From the NCBI GenBank assembly GCA_934343915.1, contig CAKRIL010000007.1, positions 1-64,000 on the forward strand: DNA of 64,000 nt. Reading direction: 5' to 3'. Positions 46,178-55,800 of this stretch are shown piece by piece. Positions within the stretch are counted from its first letter, which is position 1. The number at the start of each line of letters is the position of its first letter. Made by a program: the position numbers and the translations under genes. Source of the DNA: an uncultured Lachnospiraceae bacterium. GTDB lineage: Bacteria > Bacillota > Clostridia > Lachnospirales > Lachnospiraceae. The notes below the pieces were generated by a model. That model was not told the DNA's origin and searched no databases. It saw only the letters and a list, made by a program, of their open reading frames with translations.

Positions 46178-47128
46178 TTATGAAAGTGATTTTATCCACT
46201 CTGCCGTCCTCTTGATTCCGTCCTCGAATGATGTCTGCGGCACATATCCCGTATCCCTGCATATATCCGCAATATCCGCCGTAAGATACATTACCTGTCC
46301 TTCACCATAGGGTATATCTCCGAATCCGAGCAGGCTCCTGTCCGCACCTGCCGCATCACACAGCTTAAGCACATACTCCTTAAGACTTAAGCATTCCTTT
46401 CCTGCAAGGCAATATACGGCTGACTCTTTCCCCGTAACTCCTCCAAGCAGGTACAGCTCCTTCGCTGCATCCCCCGAATAGAGATAGTTCCATAGCTGTT
46501 CACCCTTGGTCAGTGCTACTCTTTCTCCTGCCAAAAGCCCTCTGATTACAGATGTTATCATGGTCTTCATGCCGTCATAAGGTCCGTAGACGCTTAATAC
46601 CCTGACCCACGCATGTTCCATGCCAAGCTCAATGCACAGCTCACGGCTCTTAATTCCCGCCGCCAGCTTCGCCCTGCCGTACTCATTCTCAGGTGCCGCC
46701 GGCGTGTCCGGTGTGAGAATCCCTGACACTCTTCCATATTCCGCCTGTGAACCGACTCCGATGAACTTAGCACAGCCAAGTCTCCCCGCAAGCCGGACAG
46801 CATCAAGCGTATATTCGACATTCTTCTGCTGCATATCCGCGTCATTCCTCAGACTGCCGAAGGTTCCTCCCCATCCGAGATGATAGAATACACTGTCCTG
46901 AGGCTTGTTATGAAGCCCACTCCTATAATGCTTAAGCCCCTCAAGGCTCACATATTCTATGTGAAGAAGTCCGTCTGACAACTCACATTCAAAGGTCTCC
47001 GATACGCGCCGGTTCCGCACTGAAGCCTCCCGGAGAAATACAGTGACCTCTATATGGTTATTAAGAAGCTCCGATACAAGTGCCATACCTATTGCACCTG
47101 TCGCTCCCGTAATATATGCCTTTTTCAT
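46178..47128 (-). CDS. NAD-dependent epimerase/reductase (extended SDR)
   Basis: A 316-residue extended SDR with MKKAYITGATGAIGMALVSE as the nucleotide-binding loop, GVGSQAEYGRVSG, and the catalytic YxxxK in NEYGRAKLAAG. It begins one base after the stop of the ThDP enzyme. In yersiniose A biosynthesis a reductase (YerF) follows the ThDP enzyme YerE and reduces the newly added acetyl group. This SDR is the natural candidate here, though 4-keto reduction or epimerisation is also possible. Thirty-eight upstream in-frame residues are excluded because they overlap the previous gene. Confidence 0.85.
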   Translation of the reverse strand: MKKAYITGATGAIGMALVSELLNNHIEVTVFLREASVRNRRVSETFECELSDGLLHIEYVSLEGLKHYRSGLHNKPQDSVFYHLGWGGTFGSLRNDADMQQKNVEYTLDAVRLAGRLGCAKFIGVGSQAEYGRVSGILTPDTPAAPENEYGRAKLAAGIKSRELCIELGMEHAWVRVLSVYGPYDGMKTMITSVIRGLLAGERVALTKGEQLWNYLYSGDAAKELYLLGGVTGKESAVYCLAGKECLSLKEYVLKLCDAAGADRSLLGFGDIPYGEGQVMYLTADIADICRDTGYVPQTSFEDGIKRTAEWIKSLS

Positions 47129-47129
47129 A

Positions 47130-49064
47130 TTATTTCCCATTCCCGTCAATGAGCGGTATAAACATATTTCTCTTAAGCTCCTCCTCAGGCAGGAACGGTG
47201 CCAGATCCTCAAGCGGAGCCGACACAAGTGTTCCATCCTCAAGCCTCTTCGTGGCTGACTTAGGCTCGAATTTCTGTCCTCTGCTCACAAATACCTCGCA
47301 TATCGCAGGACCCTCAAGCGCCAAAAATTCGTCAAGCACATCGAACCTGTCATTGCTTCCGATTGAGCAGTATTCATACCCATATGCCCATGCAAGCTTC
47401 GCCATATCCGGGAAGCTTAAGTCGCCGCTGTCCTCTCCGATTCCCACAAGCGGCTCACCGAAGAAGTTCTTCTGTGTCTGACGAATTGAATGATAGCCGC
47501 CGTTATTGATTACGAATATCTTCATATCCATTCTGTGATGAATAATCGTCTGAAGCTCCTGAAGATTCATCTGAATGCTTCCGTCGCCTGTGACACATAT
47601 TATGTCATTCTTCTGCGCATTTGAATCTATTATATCATAAGCATGGCTTGAATTGCCACTGTTTTTGTCGCCTTTGAGCGCTTTTTGTGCCACCCACGCT
47701 CCGACTGCCGCAGGAAGGTCATAGCCCATTGAAGCCACGGCTGAATTGATTATGAAGCGCTGTCCCGGCTTAATCACATACGCATGGCTTCCCACAACAC
47801 ACGCCGAACCGTTTCCGACAACCGTTGTCTGTCCCGGCTCAAGCCTTCGGCTCAATTCCTTAATGAACGCATAGACATTGGCATATTCATGCCCGTCCTC
47901 AACGCATTTCTCATAATGCTTTTTCATGACAACCGGGTAGTTCTTCTTCCAGCCGCGGCATGCCTCATGCCACGTTCCGTCAGTGAACAGCTTTCCGTCC
48001 TCACCGCATATCTGTGTGAGGCACTCATCAAGCACCATAAGGAAATCCCGTGCATCCGCCCATACCGGCATATCCACATGAAGCGTAGGCTTCTTAAGCT
48101 CATCAGCATCCACATCCTCAACAATCGTGTATGCCGCTCTCGCCCAGCTCTTATAATTATATCCAACCTGTCTTATACTGAGTCTGCTGCCGATTGACAA
48201 AAACAGGTCACTGTTCTGCACCGCGAAGTTGCCGGCTCTGTCACCCATTATGCCCGCGCGTCCCACATACAATGTCTCGTCATCAGCACACAGGTCTATG
48301 CTGTCCCAGCCCGTTACAACCGGGATGTTAAGCTTCTTTTTGACCCGCTCGAATACATCCGCCGCATCGGCTATTCGGATTCCGTTTCCCGCATTCAGCA
48401 CAGGTCTTTTTGACCTTCTTATCCTGTCAATAACGGACAATACAAGCTCCTTGTCAGGCTTCGGCGGAAGGCTGTTAATATATGCCGAATATTCATCACA
48501 GCTCTCGTCATAATCAATGAGCTCATCCGTATCAATATATGCTCCCTGAACATTGAGTGGTATATCAAGCCACGTCGGACCCGGTCTTCCCGTCACCGCC
48601 ATATGATATGCTTTCTTCACACAATAGCCTATCTTCTTCGGTTCAATCACCATCTCACAATATTTCGTCATTGATGCGACAGCCTTCGTAATATCGAATT
48701 CCTGATCTCCCATGGCTCTTATGTTAAGCCCAGTGCTTCTCGCCGTCGTGTCGTATCTGACCTGCCCCGATATAACAAGCATCGGAATAGAATCAAGATA
48801 TGCTCCGAGCACACCTGTCAGTGCATTGGTTCCGCCCGGCCCTGTCGTAACACACAAAAGAGCAGGCTTCCCTGCAATTCGGGCATAACTCTCTGCCCCA
48901 ATCGCGCAAGCCTGCTCATGGTGATTATAGATACATTTAAGTTCACTGCTATGACCGAAGGAGTCATTAAGATGCATGGCTCCTCCTCCGGTTACTGTAA
49001 ATACATGTTCAATGCCCAGCTCTGCCGCAAGCCCGGCAATATAATCCGATACCTTAATTCTCAT
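47130..49064 (-). CDS. ThDP-dependent acetolactate-synthase-like enzyme, YerE-type
   Basis: A 644-residue ThDP enzyme. The ylide-forming glutamate is Glu50 in YNHHEQACAIGAESYARI; the ThDP/Mg site is CVTGDGSIQMNLQELQT to VINNGGYHSIRQ. Its place directly after rfbH points to YerE, which adds an acetaldehyde unit from pyruvate to C-4 of CDP-3,6-dideoxy-4-keto-glucose. A plain acetolactate synthase is less likely, as there is no small subunit or ilv gene. The first 11 bases overlap the end of rfbH. GGAGAGAG precedes the ATG at 49064. Confidence 0.82.
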   Translation of the reverse strand: MRIKVSDYIAGLAAELGIEHVFTVTGGGAMHLNDSFGHSSELKCIYNHHEQACAIGAESYARIAGKPALLCVTTGPGGTNALTGVLGAYLDSIPMLVISGQVRYDTTARSTGLNIRAMGDQEFDITKAVASMTKYCEMVIEPKKIGYCVKKAYHMAVTGRPGPTWLDIPLNVQGAYIDTDELIDYDESCDEYSAYINSLPPKPDKELVLSVIDRIRRSKRPVLNAGNGIRIADAADVFERVKKKLNIPVVTGWDSIDLCADDETLYVGRAGIMGDRAGNFAVQNSDLFLSIGSRLSIRQVGYNYKSWARAAYTIVEDVDADELKKPTLHVDMPVWADARDFLMVLDECLTQICGEDGKLFTDGTWHEACRGWKKNYPVVMKKHYEKCVEDGHEYANVYAFIKELSRRLEPGQTTVVGNGSACVVGSHAYVIKPGQRFIINSAVASMGYDLPAAVGAWVAQKALKGDKNSGNSSHAYDIIDSNAQKNDIICVTGDGSIQMNLQELQTIIHHRMDMKIFVINNGGYHSIRQTQKNFFGEPLVGIGEDSGDLSFPDMAKLAWAYGYEYCSIGSNDRFDVLDEFLALEGPAICEVFVSRGQKFEPKSATKRLEDGTLVSAPLEDLAPFLPEEELKRNMFIPLIDGNGK

Positions 49065-50412
49065 ATACTCTCTCCATTCCCACAGCCTCATGAATGACTT
49101 TTATCATATATGAAAGCTTTTCCTTGGTCATTCCCGGATATACCCCTATCCAGAATGTATTTTCCATAATAATATCCGTGTTGGTGAGCTCTCCCGCCAC
49201 GCGGAAGCCCTTTCCCTCTGCTCTCATCTCATCAAAGCAAGGCTGCTTGACAAGATTACCCGAGAACAGCATTCTTGTCTGAACGCCGTGTCCCTCTATA
49301 TATCCTACAACCTTATTCTTGTCCGTTCCCGGCTTACAGGTCAGGCAGAAGCCGAACCAGCTCGGATTGGAATTGTCAACAGCCTGAGGCAGATAAAAAT
49401 AATCCTCAAGGTCTGAAAGTCCTTCATACAGCACCTTAAAATTCTCTCTTCTTCTCTCAACAAAGGAAGGAAATTTCTTAAGCTGTGCGCAGCCTATCGC
49501 CGCCTGCATATCGGTAGCCTTAAGGTTATATCCGAAATGTGAGTAGACATACTTATGGTCATATCCCTTCGGAAGCTCACCGTACTGCCCGTCGAATCTG
49601 TGACCGCACAGATTATCCTGCCCCGATGCACATACGCAGTCTCTTCCCCAATCCCTGAACGAGCGGATTATCTTGTTGAGCAGCGGATTATCCGTATATA
49701 CTGCACCGCCCTCTCCCATAGTCATATGGTGAGGCGGGTAAAAGCTGCTTGTTCCTATATCTCCAACGGTTCCCGTCAGTCTCACTCTGCCGTCAAGCGT
49801 ATACTCAGAGCCGAGCGCATCACAGTTATCCTCAACAAGCCACAGCTTATGCTTATCGCAGAAAGCCTTCACAGCCTCCAAATCAAAAGGATTGCCGAGT
49901 GTATGAGCTATCATGACCGCCTTGGTCTTTTCCGAATATGCTGCTTCAAGCTTGGCCACATCTATATTGTACTGAGGTATTGTCACATCCACGAACACAG
50001 GCACAGCCCCGTACTGTATAACAGGTGTTACGGTTGTCGGGAATCCTGCCGCCACAGTGATAACCTCGTCACCGCGTCCTACCGCCCTGTCTCCGAGAAG
50101 CGGTGAGGTCAGCGCCATAAAGGCAAGAAGGTTAGCCGATGAACCCGAATTGACAAGACTGCAGAAGCGCACCCCCAGGTACTTGGCGAACTCGCTCTCA
50201 AACTTCGCCGTATATCGTCCCGATGTGAGCCAGAATTCAAGTGATGAATCCACAAGGTTCACCATCTCGTCATGGTCGTACACCCTCGCGGCGTAAGGAA
50301 GTCTGTCGCCCTCCTTATATTCCGTATTCTGATTATGGAATCTGTCGCAGTATTCACTGACAAGCTCTAATATCTGCGCCCTCGCTTCCTTTTCGCTCTT
50401 ACCCTCAAACAT
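49054..50412 (-). CDS. rfbH: CDP-4-keto-6-deoxyglucose 3-dehydrase (E1), RfbH
   Basis: A 452-residue PMP-dependent, iron-sulphur E1 dehydrase. In the aminotransferase fold the PLP lysine is replaced by histidine (FYPPHHMTMGEGGAVY), the hallmark of this enzyme. The [2Fe-2S] ligands are visible as LVEDNCDALG and about 60 residues on DCVCASGQDNLC (CxC-x7-C). It removes the C-3 hydroxyl of CDP-4-keto-6-deoxyglucose to give 3,6-dideoxyhexoses. The flavin reductase partner E3 (RfbI/AscD type) is not in the window. GGAG precedes the ATG. A family I element separates it from rfbG. Confidence 0.94.
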   Translation of the reverse strand: MFEGKSEKEARAQILELVSEYCDRFHNQNTEYKEGDRLPYAARVYDHDEMVNLVDSSLEFWLTSGRYTAKFESEFAKYLGVRFCSLVNSGSSANLLAFMALTSPLLGDRAVGRGDEVITVAAGFPTTVTPVIQYGAVPVFVDVTIPQYNIDVAKLEAAYSEKTKAVMIAHTLGNPFDLEAVKAFCDKHKLWLVEDNCDALGSEYTLDGRVRLTGTVGDIGTSSFYPPHHMTMGEGGAVYTDNPLLNKIIRSFRDWGRDCVCASGQDNLCGHRFDGQYGELPKGYDHKYVYSHFGYNLKATDMQAAIGCAQLKKFPSFVERRRENFKVLYEGLSDLEDYFYLPQAVDNSNPSWFGFCLTCKPGTDKNKVVGYIEGHGVQTRMLFSGNLVKQPCFDEMRAEGKGFRVAGELTNTDIIMENTFWIGVYPGMTKEKLSYMIKVIHEAVGMERVYEN

Positions 50413-50443
50413 AATGTGGCTCCTTTTTCATATTATTTTCCAA

Positions 50444-50668
50444 GGTAATTGCGAAACACAATATAATATCTCTAACATTGTGTAAATTTAACAATTCACC
50501 ACAGGCACGCTCTCGCTGCTCATCACTGGTAGCGGTACATAAGGTGCCAAAATACGTCACCTAAATACATTAGTTCAGCAAAGCTGAACTATTCCGTTCT
50601 GAAGCACCTGTTTGCGAATTGTTAAATTTGCACACCTATTAAAATTCAAAATGTGTTTCGCAATTACC
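50444..50668 (-). repeat. Family I foldback element, copy D
   Basis: A 225-bp element in reverse orientation, filling the gap between rfbG and rfbH. Its terminal repeat is the most perfect of the set: GGTAATTGCGAAACACA against TGTGTTTCGCAATTACC (17 bp). Inner arms have AAATTTAACAATTC. On the minus strand the tip is GGTGAC-GTATTTT-GGCACC, and the tetraloop hairpin is AGC-GAGA-GCG. An extra perfect hairpin TAGTTCAGC/GCTGAACTA sits inside one arm. It lies within the rfb operon, on the coding strand. Confidence 0.87.
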
Positions 50669-50684
50669 CATTTTTTATCTTTCA

Positions 50685-51791
50685 TTATATTCTGCATGCC
50701 GTCCTGATATAGTCATTAATCTGATTATTCATACAGTTCACAACCATTGTCGCAGTTGTATAGTCCTCCTCGAACAGCTTCGAGAATTCCACCGTCTTCT
50801 GCACCGCGGTTCGTATGTTCCAGACGGGCTTCCAGCCAAAGGTATTCTTAAGCTTGTCGCAGTTAAGCTTAAGATATCCCGCCTCATGCGGTCCGCCGTC
50901 ACCCTGAACATACCATCTTGCGCCTTCCCAGCAATCGGTAAATATGCCGACAAGCTCGCCTGTGGTTATGCAGTCATTGTCATCAGGTCCGACATTATAC
51001 CAGCCCGCAAGCTCCGGGTTCTTATACTGCTCCATTGCAATCATAAGGTAAGCGAACACCGGCTCCAACACATGCTGATATGGTCTTACCGAATACGGAT
51101 TCCTGACCGCAATATCCCTGCCGTCAAGAGCTGCCCTCACGCAGTCCGGAATTATTCTGTCCGCCGCAAAATCTCCGCCGCCTATGACATTTCCCGCCCT
51201 TGCGGTGGATACCGCTATATTTTCCTCTGCCAAAAAAGAGCGCACATAGCTGTGTGTGACAAGCTCTGAGCATGACTTGGAATTGGAATACGGGTCATAG
51301 CCGTCAAGCGGCTCGTCCTCCCTGTAACCGCCAGCCATGCGTTCCTTATTATCGTATACCTTATCCGTCGTGACATTGACAAATGAACGCACCCCGGGAC
51401 AGCCCGCTGCCTTGCTCAGTCTTACGCACTCGCAGACATTGACCGTACCCATAACATTTGTCTCAAATGTATATCTCGGACTCTTATATGATTCTCTCAC
51501 AATGGGCTGTGCAGCCATGTGAATCACTATCTCCGGCTTGAATTCATCAAATACCGCCTTAAGTGCATCATAATCCCTTATATCTCCGATAACTGATTTC
51601 ATCATGGCATCACTGGCGGCAGCCGAAAGGTAGAACAGCGCCGGATTCGTAGGCGGCTTTAGTGCATAGCCGCACACTGCTGCCCCTGCAAGTGAAAGCA
51701 CCCTGCACATCCAGCTCCCCTTGAAGCCTGTATGCCCCGTGACAAGCACACGCTTACCCCTGTAAAATTCCATCAAACCCTGATAATCCAT
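50685..51791 (-). CDS. rfbG: CDP-glucose 4,6-dehydratase
   Basis: A 368-residue extended SDR. The NAD loop is RVLVTGHTGFKGSWMCRVLS, the catalytic YxxxK lies in YDPYSNSKSCSELV, and TTDKVYDNKE and GNVIGGGDFAADRIIPD are typical of RfbG/AscB/DdhB. It converts CDP-glucose to CDP-4-keto-6-deoxyglucose with tightly bound NAD. GAGAGG precedes the ATG. It sits 19 bp after rfbF, the enzyme making its substrate. Confidence 0.95.
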   Translation of the reverse strand: MDYQGLMEFYRGKRVLVTGHTGFKGSWMCRVLSLAGAAVCGYALKPPTNPALFYLSAAASDAMMKSVIGDIRDYDALKAVFDEFKPEIVIHMAAQPIVRESYKSPRYTFETNVMGTVNVCECVRLSKAAGCPGVRSFVNVTTDKVYDNKERMAGGYREDEPLDGYDPYSNSKSCSELVTHSYVRSFLAEENIAVSTARAGNVIGGGDFAADRIIPDCVRAALDGRDIAVRNPYSVRPYQHVLEPVFAYLMIAMEQYKNPELAGWYNVGPDDNDCITTGELVGIFTDCWEGARWYVQGDGGPHEAGYLKLNCDKLKNTFGWKPVWNIRTAVQKTVEFSKLFEEDYTTATMVVNCMNNQINDYIRTACRI

Positions 51792-51810
51792 GATAAATTC
51801 CTCTCAAATC

Positions 51811-52584
51811 CTAATCCCACAGCTTCCAGGGAGCGTTACCGCTCTCCCACATAGCTTCAAGCTTCTGCTTGTCCCTCTGCGTATCCATGTTCTTCCAAAA
51901 TCCCGGATGATGATATGCCATAAGCTGTCCCTCAGCGACCAGTCTCTCCACCGGCTCCTTCTCGAACACCGTGTCCGCTCCATCAATATAGTCGAACACC
52001 TCAGGCTGGCACACCATAAAGCCTCCGTTAATAACCCTTCCGTCGAGCTCATGCTTCTCACGGAATGCTGTGATAACGCCATCCTCTCTCACATCAAGTG
52101 CTCCGAACTGCTGTCCGATATTGATTGCCGTTATTGTCATAAGCTTTCCATGAGACTTATGATATTCAAGCAGCTTGTTAATATCCACGTCCGATACACC
52201 ATCGCCATAGGTCAGCATGAACGGCTCATTTCCTATATATTCCTGAACCTTCTTGATTCTTCCTCCGGTCATGGTCTTAAGTCCGGTATCCACAAGAGTA
52301 ACCTTCCAAGGTTCAGTCTTTACGTTATGCACAATCATATTGTTCGCCGCAAGGTCAAATGTCACGTCCGAGGTGTGCAGAAAATAATCGGCAAAGAACT
52401 CCTTCACCATATACTGCTTATAGCCCAGACATACCACAAAATCATTGAATCCATAGTGCGAATATATCTTCATAATATGCCACAGCATCGGCATACCGCC
52501 AATCTCTATCATCGGCTTTGGCTTAAGGTGGCTCTCCTCGCTTATTCGCGTTCCAAAGCCTCCCGCTAAAATTATTGTTTTCAT
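51811..52584 (-). CDS. rfbF: Glucose-1-phosphate cytidylyltransferase
   Basis: A 257-residue nucleotidyltransferase: ILAGGFGTRISEESHLKPKP is the CTP/phosphate loop, then MIEIGGMPMLWHIMKIYSHY and MLTYGDGVSDVDINKLLEYH with the metal-binding Asp. It makes CDP-glucose, the entry point of the CDP-3,6-dideoxyhexose pathway. It is the first gene of the minus-strand run through rfbG, rfbH and the ThDP enzyme. A chain of three hairpins lies upstream. Confidence 0.96.
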   Translation of the reverse strand: MKTIILAGGFGTRISEESHLKPKPMIEIGGMPMLWHIMKIYSHYGFNDFVVCLGYKQYMVKEFFADYFLHTSDVTFDLAANNMIVHNVKTEPWKVTLVDTGLKTMTGGRIKKVQEYIGNEPFMLTYGDGVSDVDINKLLEYHKSHGKLMTITAINIGQQFGALDVREDGVITAFREKHELDGRVINGGFMVCQPEVFDYIDGADTVFEKEPVERLVAEGQLMAYHHPGFWKNMDTQRDKQKLEAMWESGNAPWKLWD

Positions 52585-52637
52585 AGTATTTATCCTTTAT
52601 GTGCTTACTCAGCAGCTTCTCCGCTCTTTATATAATC

Positions 52638-52781
52638 GTGATTTCTCCGTTCTACGAACTCTCGAAATCACAACAGACATTCGCAAGTCGGGCTACATCC
52701 CTTTTTTGCTCATGTCTGTTTACCCATCTAATAGATATAGTGCCTGGGCTGTGAACAGCCACGCTCTATATCTATTGATGG
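52638..52781. other. Three consecutive hairpins between mfd and rfbF
   Basis: The 251-bp gap holds three stem-loops in a row. The first is GTGATTTC/GAAATCAC with an inner GTTC-TAC-GAAC. The second is AACAGACAT/ATGTCTGTT. The third is a 16-bp stem CCATC-AATAGATATAG against CTATATCTATTGATGG, capped by GGCTG-TGAA-CAGCC. The loop of the first contains CTCCGTTCTACGAA, one base away from CTCCGTTGTACGAA in the family II elements. They could form the mfd transcript end, the rfb leader, or a further mobile foldback. Confidence 0.6.
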
Positions 52782-52835
52782 ATTTATTATATCACATTAT
52801 GCTGCTTCCCGCTACAATCATTTGCATTACAAGCC

Positions 52836-55800
52836 TTATTCGTCCGCATCGTCGAGCCTCAGTGTTCTTATGCCCTGCACAAGCTCAGACACGGTATCAA
52901 GATATTTATCCGTTGTCTTTAACTCATCCCTTGCAGGTGTGTATCGGAAATAAGGTACCGCCTCGACCTTGAACTGAACACGCCCGTCATATTTTTTCAC
53001 AAAAGGCGGAATCTTGTTGACATCAACACGCGCCTGCGGATACAGCCTTATGATAATCTGCGTCTGTGAGCCCTTAATCTCAATGATATCCGCAAGATGT
53101 GCATTGGACTTGATGAAGGCGACACGCATGAGGCTTATCGCCGTCTTAGGCATATCTCCGAAGCGGTCGGTGAGCTCATCCTGCATATCGACAAGCTCCT
53201 CCTTCGTCGTTATCGCTGCTATTCGCTTGTAAATATCAAGCTTCTGAGCCTCACTCTTTATATATGTCGCAGGAATGAACGCATCAACCGGAAGGTCAAC
53301 ATTGGTCTCGAACTCGTCCTCAATCTTTTTATAGCCGCGGAGCGTAAGAACCGCCTCGTTGAGCATCTTGCAGTAGAGGTCATAACCTACTGCCGCCATA
53401 TGCCCGTGCTGCTCATCACCGAGAACATTTCCCGCGCCTCTTATCTCAAGATCCTTCATTGCAATCTTAAAACCGCTTCCAAGCTCGGTAAATTCCCTGA
53501 TTGCGGACAATCTCTTTTCTGCCTCTTCCCTCAGCATTCTGTCACGCTTATACAGCAAAAATGCATACGCCGTTCTGTTAGAGCGTCCCACACGTCCTCT
53601 TAACTGGTAGAGCTGTGACAGACCGAATCTGTCGGCATCATGTATAATTATCGTGTTGGTATTCGGTATATCAAGTCCGGTCTCGATAATGGTCGTCGAC
53701 ACAAGTATGTCGATATCGCCGTTGATGAAGTCAAACATGATTTTTTCAAGCTGTCTCTCATGCATCTGACCGTGGGCATAGGCAACATTGGCATCCGGAA
53801 CGATGGCGGATATCTTTGCCGCAACATCCTCTATGCCCTTAACCATGTTGTAGACATAGTATACCTGACCGCCCCTTGAGAGCTCTCTTGTGACTGCCTC
53901 CCTTATGAGCTCCTCATCATACTCCGTAACGAAGGTCTGTATCGGCATTCTGTCCACAGGTGCCTCCGTGAGCACGCTCATGTCCCTTATTCCGACGAGG
54001 CTCATGTGAAGCGTTCTCGGAATAGGTGTCGCAGACAGGGTGAGCACATCAAGGTCTGATTTTAACTGCTTAATCTTCTCCTTGTGGGTAACTCCGAAGC
54101 GCTGCTCCTCATCTATAATCATAAGCCCCAAATCCTTGAACTTTACATCCTTTGAAAGCACCCTGTGCGTGCCGATTACGACATCGACAAGTCCGTTCTT
54201 AAGTCCCTCGAGCGTATTTTTTACCTGTGTCGGCGTACAAAAACGGCTCAACAGCTCCACTCTCACACCGAACGACTGCATTCTCTGAACAAAGCTGTTG
54301 TAATGCTGCTGTGCAAGTATCGTTGTCGGCACAAGATACACAACCTGCTTGCCGTCGCACACTGCCTTAAATGCCGCACGCATGGCAACCTCGGTCTTTC
54401 CGAAGCCTACATCCCCGCAGAGCAGTCTGTCCATTATCTTCGTGCTCTCCATATCCTGCTTTGTCTCAGCAATTGCCGTAAGCTGGTCATCTGTCTCCTC
54501 GTAAGGGAACATCTCCTCGAACTCCTGCTGCCATACGGTGTCAGGTCCGAACTTATAGCCCTGTCTGTTCTGTCTTATCGCATACAGCTCCACAAGCTCC
54601 TTGGCTATTCCCGCAACCGCGGTCTTTACCTTGGACTTTGTCTTAGACCACTCCGCCGTGCCAAGCTTGTTAAGCTTCGGCTTATGCCCGTCAGGTCCCG
54701 AGAACTTCTGTATACTGTCAAGCTGCGTCGCAAGCACATACAGATTGCTTCCCCCGCTGTACTCAATCTTAATGTAGTCCTTCTCAACCTTGTCTACCAC
54801 GACCTTCTCGATGCCGCGGTATATACCCATTCCGTGATTTTCGTGAACGACGTAGTCGCCTATTGAAAGCTCCGCAAAGTCGGAGATTGATTTGCCCTCG
54901 TAGTTCTTTACCTTGGCTCTCTTCTTTTTCTTGTCCTGTGTAAAAATATCGCTCTCCGCGATAATCACGAACTTAATTTGCGGGTACTCAAAGCCCTTGG
55001 AGAGATTTCCGAACACCGTCATGACCTCTCCCGCAAGCAGCTCCCTGTCATATCTGTCTGAGAAAAATGCCGTTATATCATTCTCTCTTAAATCAGCCGC
55101 AAGTCTCTCCGCCCTCATTCTTGATGATGACGCAAGAATGGTCACATAGCCTTCCTTCTTATATCTCCTCACATCACTCACAAGAGTCTCAAAGCTGTTG
55201 TTATACGAGCTTATTCCCTTTGCACCGATATCATATCTGCCGCCGATACTAAGCCCCTCCGCTCTCGTATCGAGCACGGAGAGTGCAAGCAGACCTCCCT
55301 TATAAAGCTTGGAATACAGATATGACACATCATAGAGCACATTGGTCTGCTCCGGCAGTATATCACCCTTCTCAAGTCTGTGTGACATGCTCTCCCCGAA
55401 CTCATACTGCACTGCTTTTAATCTCTCCGCTATACGTCCCGGCTCATCGAGCACAAACGTCGTATTCTCCGCATCAAAATACTCTGCAAAGGACACCGTC
55501 TTTTCCGCAAGATAACCTATGAAGCTCTCTATTCCCATCGAGCCGTTCACGCCCTCCGGGTCAAGCATAAGCCTCTCCTCAAGCTCCGCGTACTTATTCC
55601 TGATTCGTGCAGCCTCCGTAAGCTTCTTGTCCCTCTCGAACAGCTCCGCCTGTTTCTGCGTGTCCGCCTTAATCTTTTTGAGTGCGGCAAAAATCTCACC
55701 CGACGAGAAGATAAGCTCCGTCGCAGGATATAATGAAATCCCGTCTACATTCTCAATTGAACGCTGGCTCTGTGCGTCATAGCTTCTTATCGAATCAATT

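Noticed and set aside
47130..49064. Branched-chain amino acid acetolactate synthase (ilvB).
   Set aside because: There is no small subunit or ilv gene nearby and it is embedded between rfbH and a sugar SDR, so a YerE-like role is more likely.
49555..50106. Plus-strand frame of 183 codons within rfbH.
   Set aside because: It is the antisense shadow of rfbH, whose iron-sulphur and PMP motifs are clear.
51790..52569. Plus-strand frame of 259 codons covering rfbF.
   Set aside because: It mirrors rfbF exactly. Long antisense frames are common in this codon usage and no domain or ribosome site supports it.
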